64,000 nucleotides of DNA, taken from contig JACJYB010000002.1 of the NCBI GenBank assembly GCA_020636355.1, positions 62,001-126,000 on the forward strand, given 5' to 3'. This DNA comes from Lewinellaceae bacterium (GTDB lineage Bacteria > Bacteroidota > Bacteroidia > Chitinophagales > Saprospiraceae). This document shows, piece by piece, positions 17,471 through 27,330 of this stretch. Both the position numbers and the translations under genes were made by a program. Numbering within the stretch: the first letter of the stretch is position 1; every line of letters begins with the position of its first letter. Below the pieces are notes generated by a model. That model saw nothing but the letters and a program-made list of their open reading frames with translations. It searched no databases and was not told the DNA's origin.

Positions 17471-18415
17471 ATGACAAAGCGAGAACGAATTTTGGTGACG
17501 GGAGCATCCGGCCAGATTGGAACGGTACTGGTCCAGGAACTGCGCAGTATTTACGGCATTGACCAGGTGATCGAATCCGATATCAAACACCCTGGGAATA
17601 GTGACGGACCATTCGTTGGGTTGGATATATTAAATGCCCAGCGGCTGGGTGAAATAGTAGATGATTTTGAAATAACCCAGATTTACCACCTGGCAGCCAT
17701 ATTATCCGCCAGTGGAGAATGGAATCCCATGAAGACATGGAATGTAAATCTTAACGGATACCTTTCCATTCTGGAGCTGGCTAAAGAAAAGCGCATCGAT
17801 AAGATCTTCTATCCATCAACGATTGCAGTATTCGGCAAGACGACTCCTCGTCAAAACACCCCGCAACACACGGCGATGCTGCCGGAAACCATCTATGGGA
17901 TTTCAAAACAAAGTGGGGAACTACTCAGTAATTATTACAATCAGAAGTATGGCGTGGATGTGCGCTCACTGCGTTATCCGGGCATTATCGGGTATCAGTC
18001 TATCCCCTCCGGCGGAACCACGGACTACGCGGTTGAAATATTCCACTATGCGCTGAAAGAACAGAAATATACCTGCTTCCTGGCAGCCGACACGACGCTG
18101 CCGATGATTTACATGCCTGATGCAATTCGTGCCACCATTGAACTCATGGAAGCGCCAAGTGATTCCATCCAGGTTCGAACCAGTTATAATTTATCGGGTG
18201 TCAGCTTTTCTCCGGAAGAAATAGCCGCTGAGATTACCAAACACATCCCGGAATTCACCATCGATTATGAGCCGGACTTCCGGCAAAAGATCGCTGAATC
18301 CTGGACAGCAACCATTGATGATACCATGGCAAGGGAACAATGGAAATGGAAAGAAGAGTATGACCTGGCCAGAATTACCGAAGATATGTTGGTTCATCTG
18401 CGAGGTATCTTATAA
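17471..18415 (+). CDS. tdh: L-threonine 3-dehydrogenase, SDR/epimerase type
   Basis: 314 residues. It oxidises threonine to 2-amino-3-oxobutyrate with NAD. N-terminal Rossmann motif VTGASGQIGTVL (6-17), DIKHP at the end of the second strand (an acidic NAD-binding residue), FYPSTIAVFG and the catalytic YGISK (Y-x3-K) about residues 143-147. This is the short-chain type seen in Flavobacterium and in eukaryotes, not the zinc MDR type of E. coli. The next gene is kbl, 18 bases downstream, which makes the assignment firm. Confidence 0.93.
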   Translation: MTKRERILVTGASGQIGTVLVQELRSIYGIDQVIESDIKHPGNSDGPFVGLDILNAQRLGEIVDDFEITQIYHLAAILSASGEWNPMKTWNVNLNGYLSILELAKEKRIDKIFYPSTIAVFGKTTPRQNTPQHTAMLPETIYGISKQSGELLSNYYNQKYGVDVRSLRYPGIIGYQSIPSGGTTDYAVEIFHYALKEQKYTCFLAADTTLPMIYMPDAIRATIELMEAPSDSIQVRTSYNLSGVSFSPEEIAAEITKHIPEFTIDYEPDFRQKIAESWTATIDDTMAREQWKWKEEYDLARITEDMLVHLRGIL

Positions 18416-18433
18416 ATCATAAACTTACAAACC

Positions 18434-19630
18434 ATGTTCAAACACATAGCACCTTCAATACAAGCCGAAATGCAGGATCTGCGTGATCAGGGTCTCTACA
18501 AAGAAGAACGGATCATCATAACACCACAGGGCGCCTCCATTAAAACCAATTCCAATAAAGCCGTCCTGAATTTCTGTGCCAATAATTACCTGGGCTTATC
18601 CTCACATCCTGAAGTACTGAAAGCAGCCAAGGAAGCCATTGATACCCACGGATTCGGGATGTCTTCGGTCCGGTTTATCTGTGGCACTCAGGATCTGCAT
18701 AAACAGCTTGAGGCTAAGACCGCTGAATTTTTAGGGATGGAAGACACCATTCTTTATGCTGCTGCCTTCGATGCTAATGGTGGCCTGTTCGAGCCTCTCC
18801 TCAACGATGAGGATGCAATCATCTCCGATCAGCTCAACCATGCCTCCATCATCGATGGTATCCGGCTGTGTAAGGCAAAACGCTACCGCTACCTCAATAA
18901 CGACATGAATGACCTGGAAGACAAGCTGAAAGAAGCCCGCAAGGATGGAGCTCGTCGCATACTGATTTCTTCCGATGGGGTATTTTCAATGGATGGAATA
19001 ATTGCCCAGGTGGACAAAATCTGTGACCTGGCAGACCGGTACGAAGCGATGGTTATGATCGACGAGTGCCATGCCACCGGGTTTATCGGCAAACGTGGCA
19101 GAGGAACGCATGAATATCGGCAGACGATGGACCGGGTAGACATCATTACCGGCACTTATGGCAAAGCGCTGGGTGGAGCCAGTGGAGGATTTACCTCGGC
19201 GCGTCGTGAGATTGTCGAATTGCTCCGGCAGCGTTCCCGCCCCTACTTATTTTCCAATACGGTAGCTCCTGCTATTGTTGGTGCTTCCATTAAGGTCCTG
19301 GACATGTTGACCGCATCAACCGTACTTCGCGACAAACTGGAATGGAATACCCAATATTTCCGGAAAGGAATGACCGAAGCAGGTTTTGAAATCATTCCGG
19401 GCGAACATCCCATTGTTCCGATTATGCTCTACGAAGCGCCATTGGCCCAACAATTTGCCGCCGACTTGCTGGATGAAGGCATTTATGTGATCGGATTCTT
19501 TTATCCGGTCGTGCCAAAAGGCAAAGCACGCATCCGTACACAAATTTCAGCAGGCCATGAAAAGGAGCACCTGGACCATGCCATTGAAGCGTTTACCAAA
19601 GTAGGGAAAAAGTTGGGCGTCATCGGTTAA
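18434..19630 (+). CDS. kbl: Glycine C-acetyltransferase (2-amino-3-ketobutyrate CoA ligase)
   Basis: 398 residues, the same as E. coli Kbl. PLP enzyme of the alpha-oxoamine synthase family; it cleaves the Tdh product with CoA to glycine and acetyl-CoA. Motifs: FCANNYLGLSSHPEV, SSVRFICGTQDLHKQLE, DQLNHASIIDG, the PLP-pocket MIDECHATGFIG, and the Schiff-base lysine in TYGKALGGASGG. It is the second gene of the threonine degradation operon. Its last 11 bases overlap the converging tag gene. Confidence 0.96.
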   Translation: MFKHIAPSIQAEMQDLRDQGLYKEERIIITPQGASIKTNSNKAVLNFCANNYLGLSSHPEVLKAAKEAIDTHGFGMSSVRFICGTQDLHKQLEAKTAEFLGMEDTILYAAAFDANGGLFEPLLNDEDAIISDQLNHASIIDGIRLCKAKRYRYLNNDMNDLEDKLKEARKDGARRILISSDGVFSMDGIIAQVDKICDLADRYEAMVMIDECHATGFIGKRGRGTHEYRQTMDRVDIITGTYGKALGGASGGFTSARREIVELLRQRSRPYLFSNTVAPAIVGASIKVLDMLTASTVLRDKLEWNTQYFRKGMTEAGFEIIPGEHPIVPIMLYEAPLAQQFAADLLDEGIYVIGFFYPVVPKGKARIRTQISAGHEKEHLDHAIEAFTKVGKKLGVIG

Positions 19631-20222
19631 ATACCGATGTCCAATCCGTATGCTTATCCGCTTCCCTCAGTGCTTCGTATCGGAAGCAGGTCGTCAGGTG
19701 ATCCTGTACCAGCCCCACCGCTTGCATAAAAGCATAGCAGATTGTTGATCCGACGAACTTAAACCCGTCTTTCCGCAACGATTTGCTCATGGCATCGGAT
19801 TCGGGAGTAAATGCAGGAACATCTGATTTGTCGGCAAAAGCATTCCATTTGGGGTGGTAATCGACAAACTTCCACAAATAGGTAGAAAAGTCAATACCCC
19901 GGTCCCTTAACTCCAGATAAGCTCTGGCGTTGGTGACTGCAGCTTCAATTTTTAAGCGATTCCGGACTATGCCCGGGTTCTCTAACAACCAGGCAATTTT
20001 TTTTGCATCATAATGAGCCATTTTTTCAGGGTCCAAACCATCAAAAGCGATGTAGTAGGACGGCCTTTTTTTCAGGATAGTAATCCAGCTAAGACCTGCC
20101 TGCGCCCCATCCAAAATTAATTTAGCAAATAACTCTTTCGGGTCGGTGACAGGCACGCCCCAATCTTCATCGTGATACCGAATGTATTCCGGATCATTTC
20201 CTGGCCAGCTACAACGTTGCAT
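19620..20222 (-). CDS. tag: DNA-3-methyladenine glycosylase I
   Basis: 200 residues. It removes 3-methyladenine from alkylated DNA. N-terminal MQRCSWPGNDPEYIRYHDEDWG supplies the zinc ligands Cys4 and His17, and GLVQDHLTTCF supplies the C-terminal His and Cys. The substrate-pocket stretch is AQAGLSWITILKKR. It is a single gene, convergent with kbl. No ada or alkA is in the window. Confidence 0.95.
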   Translation of the reverse strand: MQRCSWPGNDPEYIRYHDEDWGVPVTDPKELFAKLILDGAQAGLSWITILKKRPSYYIAFDGLDPEKMAHYDAKKIAWLLENPGIVRNRLKIEAAVTNARAYLELRDRGIDFSTYLWKFVDYHPKWNAFADKSDVPAFTPESDAMSKSLRKDGFKFVGSTICYAFMQAVGLVQDHLTTCFRYEALREADKHTDWTSVFNR

Positions 20223-20348
20223 CGATCGTATTTTTCGACATGAAAATAAGGATTTTAGATACCTTTATCCTAGTGCTTAAAAAAGCGTTTGGCCCAGTAT
20301 GATTACCGGTTTGGGATTCTTGGCGCGCTTGATTTCGAGTTTGAAAGT

Positions 20349-22601
20349 ATGGTCCGTTCCAATTTAATATATACGTTAAATACCTTTACACGTATTCCGG
20401 CAGGTTTACTGGTGATAATACTTATTTGCCGGGCTTCCCTGCTGTACGGTGAAGAAAAAGCTCCGTTGACGCTTGTTCACTTTGACCAGCCGATTGTACT
20501 GGACGGAAAGCTAAACGAGCCGCTTTGGGATCTCGTTGAACCTGTTGATTTGGTCACCCAGTTACCAACATACGGATCGCCTCCTTCAGAGCGTACAGAA
20601 ATATTACTCGCCTACGATGATAATTATTTGTACATGGGTGGAAAGCTCTATGATAGCCACCCGGAGCAAATAGCTGCAAATTCAAAAAAGAGGGATGCTT
20701 TTGTCGGAAACACCGATTGGTTTGGATTGGTATTGGACTCCTACAATGACAAACAAAATGCACTTGCTTTTTTCACCAATCCCAATGGCCTGCGATTTGA
20801 TGCCAATGTACTCAACGACGCCATTGGACAACTTCCGATTAACATCAGCTGGAATGCCGTTTGGGATGTTGCCGTAGACATTAATGAAGAAGGATGGTTT
20901 GTGGAGATGCGCGTTCCTTTTTCATCAATTCCATTCCAGGTGAAGGGTAATGAGATCGTGATGGGATTGATTTGCTCGCGCTACATTGCCCGGAAGAATG
21001 AAAACATGATCTTTCCTGCGATCAACAACGATTATGGCGAGTGGAGTGCGTGGAAACCTTCGCTGGCCCAGGAAGTCAAAATGGTTGGCGTCAAACCCAA
21101 AAAGCCATTCTACATTGCCCCTTATGTGACAGGAGGATTGCATACCACACAGGCTATGAACTCCAGTCACACCGGCTATGATTCCAAAACAACCCCTACT
21201 TACGATGCCGGATTGGATGTCCGGGTGGGATTGACTTCCAACTTAAATCTTGATTTGACCTTGAATACCGATTTTGCGCAGGTAGAAGCCGATGATGAGC
21301 AGGTAAATCTGACCCGGTTCAGTCTTTTCTTTCCGGAAAAGCGACAGTTTTTTCAGGAACGATCGGGTATATTCAACTATAATTTCGGGCCGGAGGATTA
21401 TTTATTTTACAGCCGCCGCATTGGTCTTTATGAAGAAGATCCAGTGCGTATATTAGGAGGGGCCCGGATCGTCGGAAGGATTGGAAACCTGGATGTGGGT
21501 GCTTTAAGCATGCAGACGGCGGCAGTGGATTCTCTTGGACTTCCGTCTCTGAATCACTCGGTCGTCAGGCTTTCCAAACGCATCATCAACAGTCAGTCCG
21601 ACGTAGGCTTTTTGGTCACTAACCAAACCGACTTCAAGGGCAATTTCAATACAACCTACGGACTGGATTCCAGGTTATTGGTTACCAAACTGGACTTCAT
21701 CAATCTTCGCTGGGCACAAACCCTCAAGCCAGAACTAAAAAATAATCCATTCAACAAGGAAGCTGGAAAGTTTTGGGTCAGTATGTCCAGGCAGAACATC
21801 ACCGGATTTTCATATGGGGTCAGTTACTCCTATGCAGGAACAGATTTTGATCCGGTCCTGGGCTTCCAGGGCAGAGATGCCTACAACCGCTATGGGCAGC
21901 GCACGAGCTATGGTTGGAATGCACCGGAATCGTCCAGATTGCTGCGATACGGTTTTATCTACCGTGGGGTCACCTATTGGAACCGGCTGTATAACCTGAT
22001 CATGGATTCACATGCCAGCAAACTGGGCTGGCAATATGTAACCAAAAAAGGTAGCTCGGGTGAGTTAACCTTAAATTATTACCGGGAAAAGTTTTTTGAA
22101 CCGTATGAATTCAGCGATAACGTAACCATCCCGGTGGGCACTTACCCGTTTATGAATGGGAGCCTGATGTTTATCACTAGCCCCGGGAAACCTTATTTCA
22201 TCGTCAGCACCATTACTGCCGGTCAGTTTTACAATGGTAAAATCCAAAGCATTGAATTTATGCCCACATTTAATCTTTCTTCTTCTTTGGAACTGGGTGG
22301 AGCCTATGTCTTCAATCATCTGAATGTAGCGGATACCAAAGACATCATCCATGTTATCCGGGTGAAAGCGCTTTATATGTTTGATACAAAGCTTTCCTTA
22401 TCGTCTTTGATTCAGTACAACAGCACCGAAAACTCCATCCTGGCAAACATCCGGTTGCGATACAATCCCCGGGAAGGAACTGATTTGTATTTGGTTTATA
22501 ATGACGATATCAACACGGACCGCTATGCGTTTGAGCCCATCCTTCCGGTCCATAACGAACACCTCCTTATCCTCAAATACACGTATACGTTTCGCATTTG
22601 A
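20349..22601 (+). CDS. DUF5916 outer-membrane protein with CBM9-like N-terminus
   Basis: About 750 residues from the ATG at 20349. The frame extends to a TTG at 20289, but the ATG begins a sensible signal peptide (hydrophobic LLVIILICRASLLYG). The N-terminal third is a family 9 carbohydrate-binding-like beta sandwich (IVLDGKLNEPLWDLVE, LLAYDDNYLYMGGKLYD, GWFVEMRVPFSSIPF). The rest is the DUF5916 barrel (LTSNLNLDLTLNTDFAQVEADD, RFSLFFPEKRQFFQERSGIF), ending with a barrel strand LLILKYTYTFRI. Ligand and role are unknown. It is often near peptidases or carbohydrate genes, but not here. Confidence 0.86.
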   Translation: MVRSNLIYTLNTFTRIPAGLLVIILICRASLLYGEEKAPLTLVHFDQPIVLDGKLNEPLWDLVEPVDLVTQLPTYGSPPSERTEILLAYDDNYLYMGGKLYDSHPEQIAANSKKRDAFVGNTDWFGLVLDSYNDKQNALAFFTNPNGLRFDANVLNDAIGQLPINISWNAVWDVAVDINEEGWFVEMRVPFSSIPFQVKGNEIVMGLICSRYIARKNENMIFPAINNDYGEWSAWKPSLAQEVKMVGVKPKKPFYIAPYVTGGLHTTQAMNSSHTGYDSKTTPTYDAGLDVRVGLTSNLNLDLTLNTDFAQVEADDEQVNLTRFSLFFPEKRQFFQERSGIFNYNFGPEDYLFYSRRIGLYEEDPVRILGGARIVGRIGNLDVGALSMQTAAVDSLGLPSLNHSVVRLSKRIINSQSDVGFLVTNQTDFKGNFNTTYGLDSRLLVTKLDFINLRWAQTLKPELKNNPFNKEAGKFWVSMSRQNITGFSYGVSYSYAGTDFDPVLGFQGRDAYNRYGQRTSYGWNAPESSRLLRYGFIYRGVTYWNRLYNLIMDSHASKLGWQYVTKKGSSGELTLNYYREKFFEPYEFSDNVTIPVGTYPFMNGSLMFITSPGKPYFIVSTITAGQFYNGKIQSIEFMPTFNLSSSLELGGAYVFNHLNVADTKDIIHVIRVKALYMFDTKLSLSSLIQYNSTENSILANIRLRYNPREGTDLYLVYNDDINTDRYAFEPILPVHNEHLLILKYTYTFRI

Positions 22602-22795
22602 TTCAGGCGCGGGATAAGTCAAGATGGCTCTGACTTTCTTAAGAAATAATTAACGGAGGTTAAATTTACTTTGTCATGCAACTTCGGCGCCCTGTTTTCC
22701 GTCATTGTATTATAACTGCATGAAAAACGCCTCACCCACGGATTAGCAAGAAGTTTTATTGATCTATTTTTTAATTACGCTAAACCTGACTTGTT

Positions 22796-23158
22796 ATGAA
22801 GACTGTTTTTTCATTTGCATTCGTATGCCTGCTCGCTATTACCTCCGCAATTGCTAACCCAAGCTTACCGAAAGACAAGGTCAAACGTTCATCCAATGAA
22901 TCTTTGAGCAAGGAAATCAGAGACTTTTTAGGAGAACCTAATCTGCAACGGATGGGTATTGAAGATGTGACCGTAAAGGTTCAATTTGTTATCAATTCCA
23001 ATCGCGAAGTAAGGGTCATTGAGATCCACACTGAAAATGAAGCTTTGAAGCAATACATCGAGACCCGGCTGGATAACCAGAAGGTAAAAACGCAAGACAT
23101 CGAAATCCAGGAAAACTATTTCATTCCCCTTAAATTCCAGGAAGGAGCTGAGTCCTGA
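22796..23158 (+). CDS. Small secreted protein with a TonB-C-like fold
   Basis: 120 residues. Signal peptide MKTVFSFAFVCLLAITSAIAN, then one compact domain with VTVKVQFVINSNREVRVIEI and YIETRLDNQKVKTQDI, resembling the C-terminal domain of TonB ('v.v.F.vn..G.v..v.v') without a membrane anchor or Pro-rich linker. Such single-domain periplasmic proteins are common in Bacteroidota with no known function. It ends before a large inverted repeat. Confidence 0.65.
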   Translation: MKTVFSFAFVCLLAITSAIANPSLPKDKVKRSSNESLSKEIRDFLGEPNLQRMGIEDVTVKVQFVINSNREVRVIEIHTENEALKQYIETRLDNQKVKTQDIEIQENYFIPLKFQEGAES

Positions 23159-23197
23159 TCCTTTCGATAAAGACATTTGTGGCATCATACCTTTCTT

Positions 23198-23254
23198 AGT
23201 TGATTCGGGAACTTATGCAATTATGGGTAGGTTCTTCGAATCAACTTCTTTATT
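23198..23254 (+). terminator. Probable terminator with a large loop
   Basis: AGTTGATTCG (23198-23207) pairs with CGAATCAACT (23236-23245), and GAAC pairs with GTTC inside; CTTTATTTT follows. The loop of about 18-20 bases is large for an intrinsic terminator, so an operator for the next gene is an alternative. Confidence 0.5.
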
Positions 23255-23275
23255 TTGAGTAGAATTGTCCAAGTT

Positions 23276-24283
23276 ATGATGCATTCTTTTCACCTCGTTT
23301 GGCTTATCCTCCTGTTTTTCACCAATGGTATTTCCCAAAAACAAAATTTTTTTCAGGCTATAAGCTCTAATAATGTAACCTCACTGAACATTTCTTTTGA
23401 TGCTGCCGCACTCATCGATCAAAAGTTTGTAGATACCACCGTGCGGGGTTCCATTCAATGGGAAGATCTCGATGGCAACAGTCACCTGGTCCGTACTAAA
23501 TTTACCCTGCGAGGAAAATACCGGCGTAGGATCTGCTCATTCCCGCCCATTAAAATGGATTTCGATAAGGATGATCTGCAAGATATGGGACTTAAAAAAC
23601 ACGATGAGTACAAGTTAGTTACCCATTGCTCCGATCATCCCGAACAAGAAACTTACGTTCGTAAAGAATACCTGGCCTACCAGATTCAACGTATCCTCCT
23701 CCCCTATGCTTATCAGGTGCATTACCTGACGGCCAACTACATTGATGTAAATTCCGGGAGTACCATCAGCGGGCCGGCATTTATCATAGAAAATGACAAA
23801 GACCTGGAAGACCGGCTGGATGTCAAGGAACTGCCTGGATTTAACGACAGTTTGCAAGTCGACTCGCTTGCCCTGAAGTCCAATGCCCTCTTTCAAATGT
23901 TGATTGCCAATGATGATTATGATTTGTACTCAGGACGGAATTGCAAAGCTTTTTCAAAAGAAGACCAGGTGATACCGGTGAGCTACGATTTTGACTTTGC
24001 CGGATTTGTTAATGCCGAGTACGCCCGTGTCAACCCCAATGTTCCGCTTCACCGGATTCAGGACCATATTTACCTGGGACCGGCCTTCACCAAAGAAGAA
24101 TGGAAGTCGATCACCAAGGAGTGGCTGGGAAAACTGGACAACATCAATGAATTATTTGAAAAAGAAGAGATCTTACCCAAGAAGGAAGTCAATGACCTGC
24201 GAAAATATGTCCGGACTTTTTTCCGCTATTTGAAACAATCACCACCACTGAAAACGAACGATGTTTACTTCTTTGATAATTGA
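23276..24283 (+). CDS. Secreted protein, remotely CotH-kinase-like
   Basis: About 335 residues from the ATG at 23276; the frame also has a TTG at 23255, but the ATG opens the signal peptide (HLVWLILLFFTNGISQ). The pattern RTKFTLRGKYRRRICSFPP, DEYKLVTHC, VRKEYLAYQIQR, HYLTANYIDVNSG, MLIANDDYDLYSGRNCKAF and VIPVSYDFDFAG follows the order of CotH-like atypical kinases: a basic substrate strand, a helix, a conserved N-x-D region and a P-x-x-x-DFD metal motif. The relation is inferred by eye and kinase activity is not claimed. Its 3' end overlaps the next, converging gene by 19 bases. Confidence 0.6.
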   Translation: MMHSFHLVWLILLFFTNGISQKQNFFQAISSNNVTSLNISFDAAALIDQKFVDTTVRGSIQWEDLDGNSHLVRTKFTLRGKYRRRICSFPPIKMDFDKDDLQDMGLKKHDEYKLVTHCSDHPEQETYVRKEYLAYQIQRILLPYAYQVHYLTANYIDVNSGSTISGPAFIIENDKDLEDRLDVKELPGFNDSLQVDSLALKSNALFQMLIANDDYDLYSGRNCKAFSKEDQVIPVSYDFDFAGFVNAEYARVNPNVPLHRIQDHIYLGPAFTKEEWKSITKEWLGKLDNINELFEKEEILPKKEVNDLRKYVRTFFRYLKQSPPLKTNDVYFFDN

Positions 24284-26658
24284 GGCGGATCGTCCACTTT
24301 GATCATAACTCTTAAAGCCCGCAGCCCCTCGACATCCTGCAATTTCTCGATTTCAAAGTGTTCGACAGCAGGTTCCAGATAATGGTTTTTTATCAGGTAA
24401 TTAAAGTACTCCTGGTATTCCTGTCTTTGACTTTCGTGCATATAGACCACCGAGAGGTGCCCTGCTTTCCGCAATCGATCCTGAGAACCTTTGATAACCG
24501 CTTTATCCACCCGTTTTTTAATGATCTCAAAATCCATGTTGTACACGCCGTCAACATCAAATTTTTTCTCATCGGTCCGAAATCGGATATCAATGGCCGA
24601 TGGATAGGCAAGTACCATTTGAGCCGTATCCATCGGACAGGATAAAGATGTCTGAATTTTTGCAATCTCCCGGCCAATTCGACATAAAGTGGTCAGTTGC
24701 CAGAGACGCAGGTTTTTCAAATGAACATCGGTAAACGTAGCATCCCGCATAATGGATTGACCCACATAAATGTTGAATTCATATCCATCGGTCTTTATCT
24801 TCTCGAAATAATGCGGTATCATTTTTTGCGCACGATCATCCTCTTCTTCCAGGATATGCTCGATGGTATTGTTAATCGTCCGTAAGCTCTCCTCGTAATC
24901 GCGCCGCTGTCTGTAGACAATTCCAAAGTGAGGATCCAGGTCATTAAAATATCCCTTAACCATTTCGGTTACCTGGGGATGATCGTGTTCAATTTGCTTG
25001 AGTATGGAATGGATATCCGAATGAATGAATTGATAAATACGTACTTCATCACTGGTAGATATTCCCTTGGACAAAGATTCGATCACATTATCAATCTCCC
25101 ATTGGTAATGGGGCAACAGAGGCAAGTCCAGAAATACATTCGCCTCTTTTAATATTTTCTGGATGCGTTTCAGGTTATCGATGTAATCGGCACGAATAGC
25201 CTGATTGCGAAACGACGAGGAAGAAACGACATCAGACTGCCCATAGAGCGGGAAAACCTGCTTAAACCGGATAGGCTCTGCGCGTTTAAGCGGTACCAGC
25301 GGGTCTTCATCCAGATATTTATAGGCGGTTGAAATGAATTTCCATTCTACGCTGGGATGGATATGGGTGTAATTGGTCCTGATCAATGCCTGAACACGAT
25401 TCGTAGTTTCTTCCCTGCTGCGCTCAACGGCAATCTCAAACAATGGAATCAGCTCCGAAATTTTCATGAGATTTAGCGCATTCAGACCATTTGGACGCGA
25501 AGATCCCAGTTCAAGAAATCCGATAATCTGGCCATGGTCATCATTCAGTGGAGCAATAACCAAACTACGTATACCATAATTGAGTAGTTCAACCTCGATG
25601 TCGGTAGGGTCATGATATTGCACCAGGTCTTCGATGACCATAATGGTATTCTTTCGACACAATCTCAGGTAAACTGAATTCTCGAATTCCGGGTCAAAAA
25701 TTTCAAGCGGACTATCAATCAGAAAATTATGTTCAATCTTATAGCGGAAAGGGGCTTCTGAAGTCATCGGGTAATCGAAGGCCTTAACACCCAGGCGTAA
25801 ATCAGGAACTCCGAAATAATTCCTTGCGATAAACTGCAGATCCTGAATACTTTGGGGATGAATGAGCGCATCGTTTTCAAGCAATTTATGCTTGATGCGC
25901 GAAAGGCTTTCTTCCTCCGTAACATCAATTAGATTGGCGAATACCAGTCCTTCAAACTCAAAATGAGTGGGAGGGACAATTTCCAGCCACGCCTGGGTAT
26001 CGTAAATGTTTGACAGTAGGCGGTTAATCTGGTCCTGGCTGATTTCCTGTAAGGGTTTTAATTGTTTTATTTCCAGGAAGTCCCCATACAATTCCGACTT
26101 GTAATAGCGCTCCATACTCTTACCCTTGGGGCGCATTACAAAATTAAAGGGCGGATCAATGACGATGTTCTGGCCATAGAACTTGTTGAGAATAATCGCA
26201 CAAGCCCTGGCAATCGACACAGCTTTCGTCAAAATGGGATTGGTGCCAAAACCAAAGCGTATCTCCCGGGCAAGGAGTAACTCACTTAGCCGGGGTGTAA
26301 AATAAAATCCCTTCAGCAAAAAGGGCGGAATGGCGAACCCCAACTGCTTATCCCGTAACACACTGGGAAATATCCCGGCCAGCAACAATTCTACCAGGTC
26401 ATCATAACCATCCAATACCGAAAAATCTTCGATGGGCTTTTGCAGCTCCGGAGCCTCCTCCAGCATGCTCATGATCTCCTTAGCCAGGACGGCTTCGCCC
26501 CGGTCCTCACTACCCAGCTTGGTCCTCCAAAACTTGATCAGTGGCTCGAAGCTTAATTGAGTCTTAAATGGGAAGGTATATGGCCCAAACTTTTCTTCAT
26601 TGATCAGTTGAGCTTTCTTACTGCTGTAATTATCTGACTGCGGTGTAATGATTTCCAT
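24265..26658 (-). CDS. Large GAF-domain protein of unknown function
   Basis: 797 residues, no signal peptide or membrane helix, so cytoplasmic. An N-terminal helical region of about 300 residues is unlike anything I know. A GAF-like sensor domain lies at about 310-440 (NTIMVIEDLVQYHDPTDIEV, LNYGIRSLVIAPLNDDHGQI, IGFLELGSSRPNGLN). The C-terminal 350 residues are mostly helical (DDEDRAQKMIPHYFEKIK type) with a last beta-alpha segment. No output domain such as kinase, cyclase or HTH is recognisable. Single gene; the 177-residue gene at 26755 is upstream on the same strand with a 96-base gap. Confidence 0.72.
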   Translation of the reverse strand: MEIITPQSDNYSSKKAQLINEEKFGPYTFPFKTQLSFEPLIKFWRTKLGSEDRGEAVLAKEIMSMLEEAPELQKPIEDFSVLDGYDDLVELLLAGIFPSVLRDKQLGFAIPPFLLKGFYFTPRLSELLLAREIRFGFGTNPILTKAVSIARACAIILNKFYGQNIVIDPPFNFVMRPKGKSMERYYKSELYGDFLEIKQLKPLQEISQDQINRLLSNIYDTQAWLEIVPPTHFEFEGLVFANLIDVTEEESLSRIKHKLLENDALIHPQSIQDLQFIARNYFGVPDLRLGVKAFDYPMTSEAPFRYKIEHNFLIDSPLEIFDPEFENSVYLRLCRKNTIMVIEDLVQYHDPTDIEVELLNYGIRSLVIAPLNDDHGQIIGFLELGSSRPNGLNALNLMKISELIPLFEIAVERSREETTNRVQALIRTNYTHIHPSVEWKFISTAYKYLDEDPLVPLKRAEPIRFKQVFPLYGQSDVVSSSSFRNQAIRADYIDNLKRIQKILKEANVFLDLPLLPHYQWEIDNVIESLSKGISTSDEVRIYQFIHSDIHSILKQIEHDHPQVTEMVKGYFNDLDPHFGIVYRQRRDYEESLRTINNTIEHILEEEDDRAQKMIPHYFEKIKTDGYEFNIYVGQSIMRDATFTDVHLKNLRLWQLTTLCRIGREIAKIQTSLSCPMDTAQMVLAYPSAIDIRFRTDEKKFDVDGVYNMDFEIIKKRVDKAVIKGSQDRLRKAGHLSVVYMHESQRQEYQEYFNYLIKNHYLEPAVEHFEIEKLQDVEGLRALRVMIKVDDPPQLSKK

Positions 26659-26754
26659 GCGATATAAAACCGTTGTAGACGTAAATAACGTCCAATTACC
26701 TTCTGAACAGCTTGCTTTTTAGATGAAGTTAAGCAATTGATTGATCAGTTGTGA

Positions 26755-27288
26755 TCACGGTTTAGGTTTATCACCTCCAAAAGCCATGTGATAACCGATC
26801 TTTTGTGGGGCATCATCATCGTAATCCTCCCAGTTAATGATCTCCTGCATAAATTCTTCAAGATGCCGGATAATAAATGGCTCTGTAATCTCTTCCGGCC
26901 GGTATATGGCTATGCTTTTGGGTGTTCTTGGTTCACCAAATCCTTCGATGTAAGGATAATGGATCAGTACCAATATTTTCCCATTAAAGAGTTGCTGATA
27001 AACCAAAGAGCCTTTCGATTTAATTAATGGCTTTTGCAATTTTTCATTGATCTTGGCTGCGATTCCGGATGCTTCTGTGCCAAGAGAAAACTGAACCAAT
27101 CCGATGTTCGCTAACTCATCAATTTCAATGATTTCTCCTTCCAGGCCCGATTCCCGGTTTATGGTCTCCAACGTATTCCGCAACAACGGTTTCAGATTTT
27201 CTGTCCAGGCCTGCCGGTACAATTCAGTCTTTTCCAGAATGGTCTGGTATAACTTAACCTTAGCCATGAAGTTGATATGAGGATCCAT
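26755..27288 (-). CDS. Conserved-looking hypothetical protein, about 177 residues
   Basis: Soluble, alpha/beta, no signal peptide. N-terminal long helix (KVKLYQTILEKTELYRQAWTEN), a beta-sheet core (IGLVQFSLGTEASGI, GKILVLIHYPYIEGFGEPRTP) and an acidic helix (IIRHLEEFMQEIINWEDYDDD), ending YHMAFGGDKPKP. The start at 27288 is ATG; an ATG at 27267 is also possible. I do not recognise the family. It lies 42 bases after lysC on the same strand and probably shares its transcript, then precedes the GAF-domain gene. Confidence 0.65.
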   Translation of the reverse strand: MDPHINFMAKVKLYQTILEKTELYRQAWTENLKPLLRNTLETINRESGLEGEIIEIDELANIGLVQFSLGTEASGIAAKINEKLQKPLIKSKGSLVYQQLFNGKILVLIHYPYIEGFGEPRTPKSIAIYRPEEITEPFIIRHLEEFMQEIINWEDYDDDAPQKIGYHMAFGGDKPKP

Positions 27289-27330
27289 AGGGTTGATTAT
27301 TTTGCTAAAAACAGGTCAAATAGTTTCGTG

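Noticed and set aside
26678..26692. GACGT-aaata-ACGTC repeat upstream of the GAF gene
   Set aside because: Five pairs only; expected by chance at this scale.
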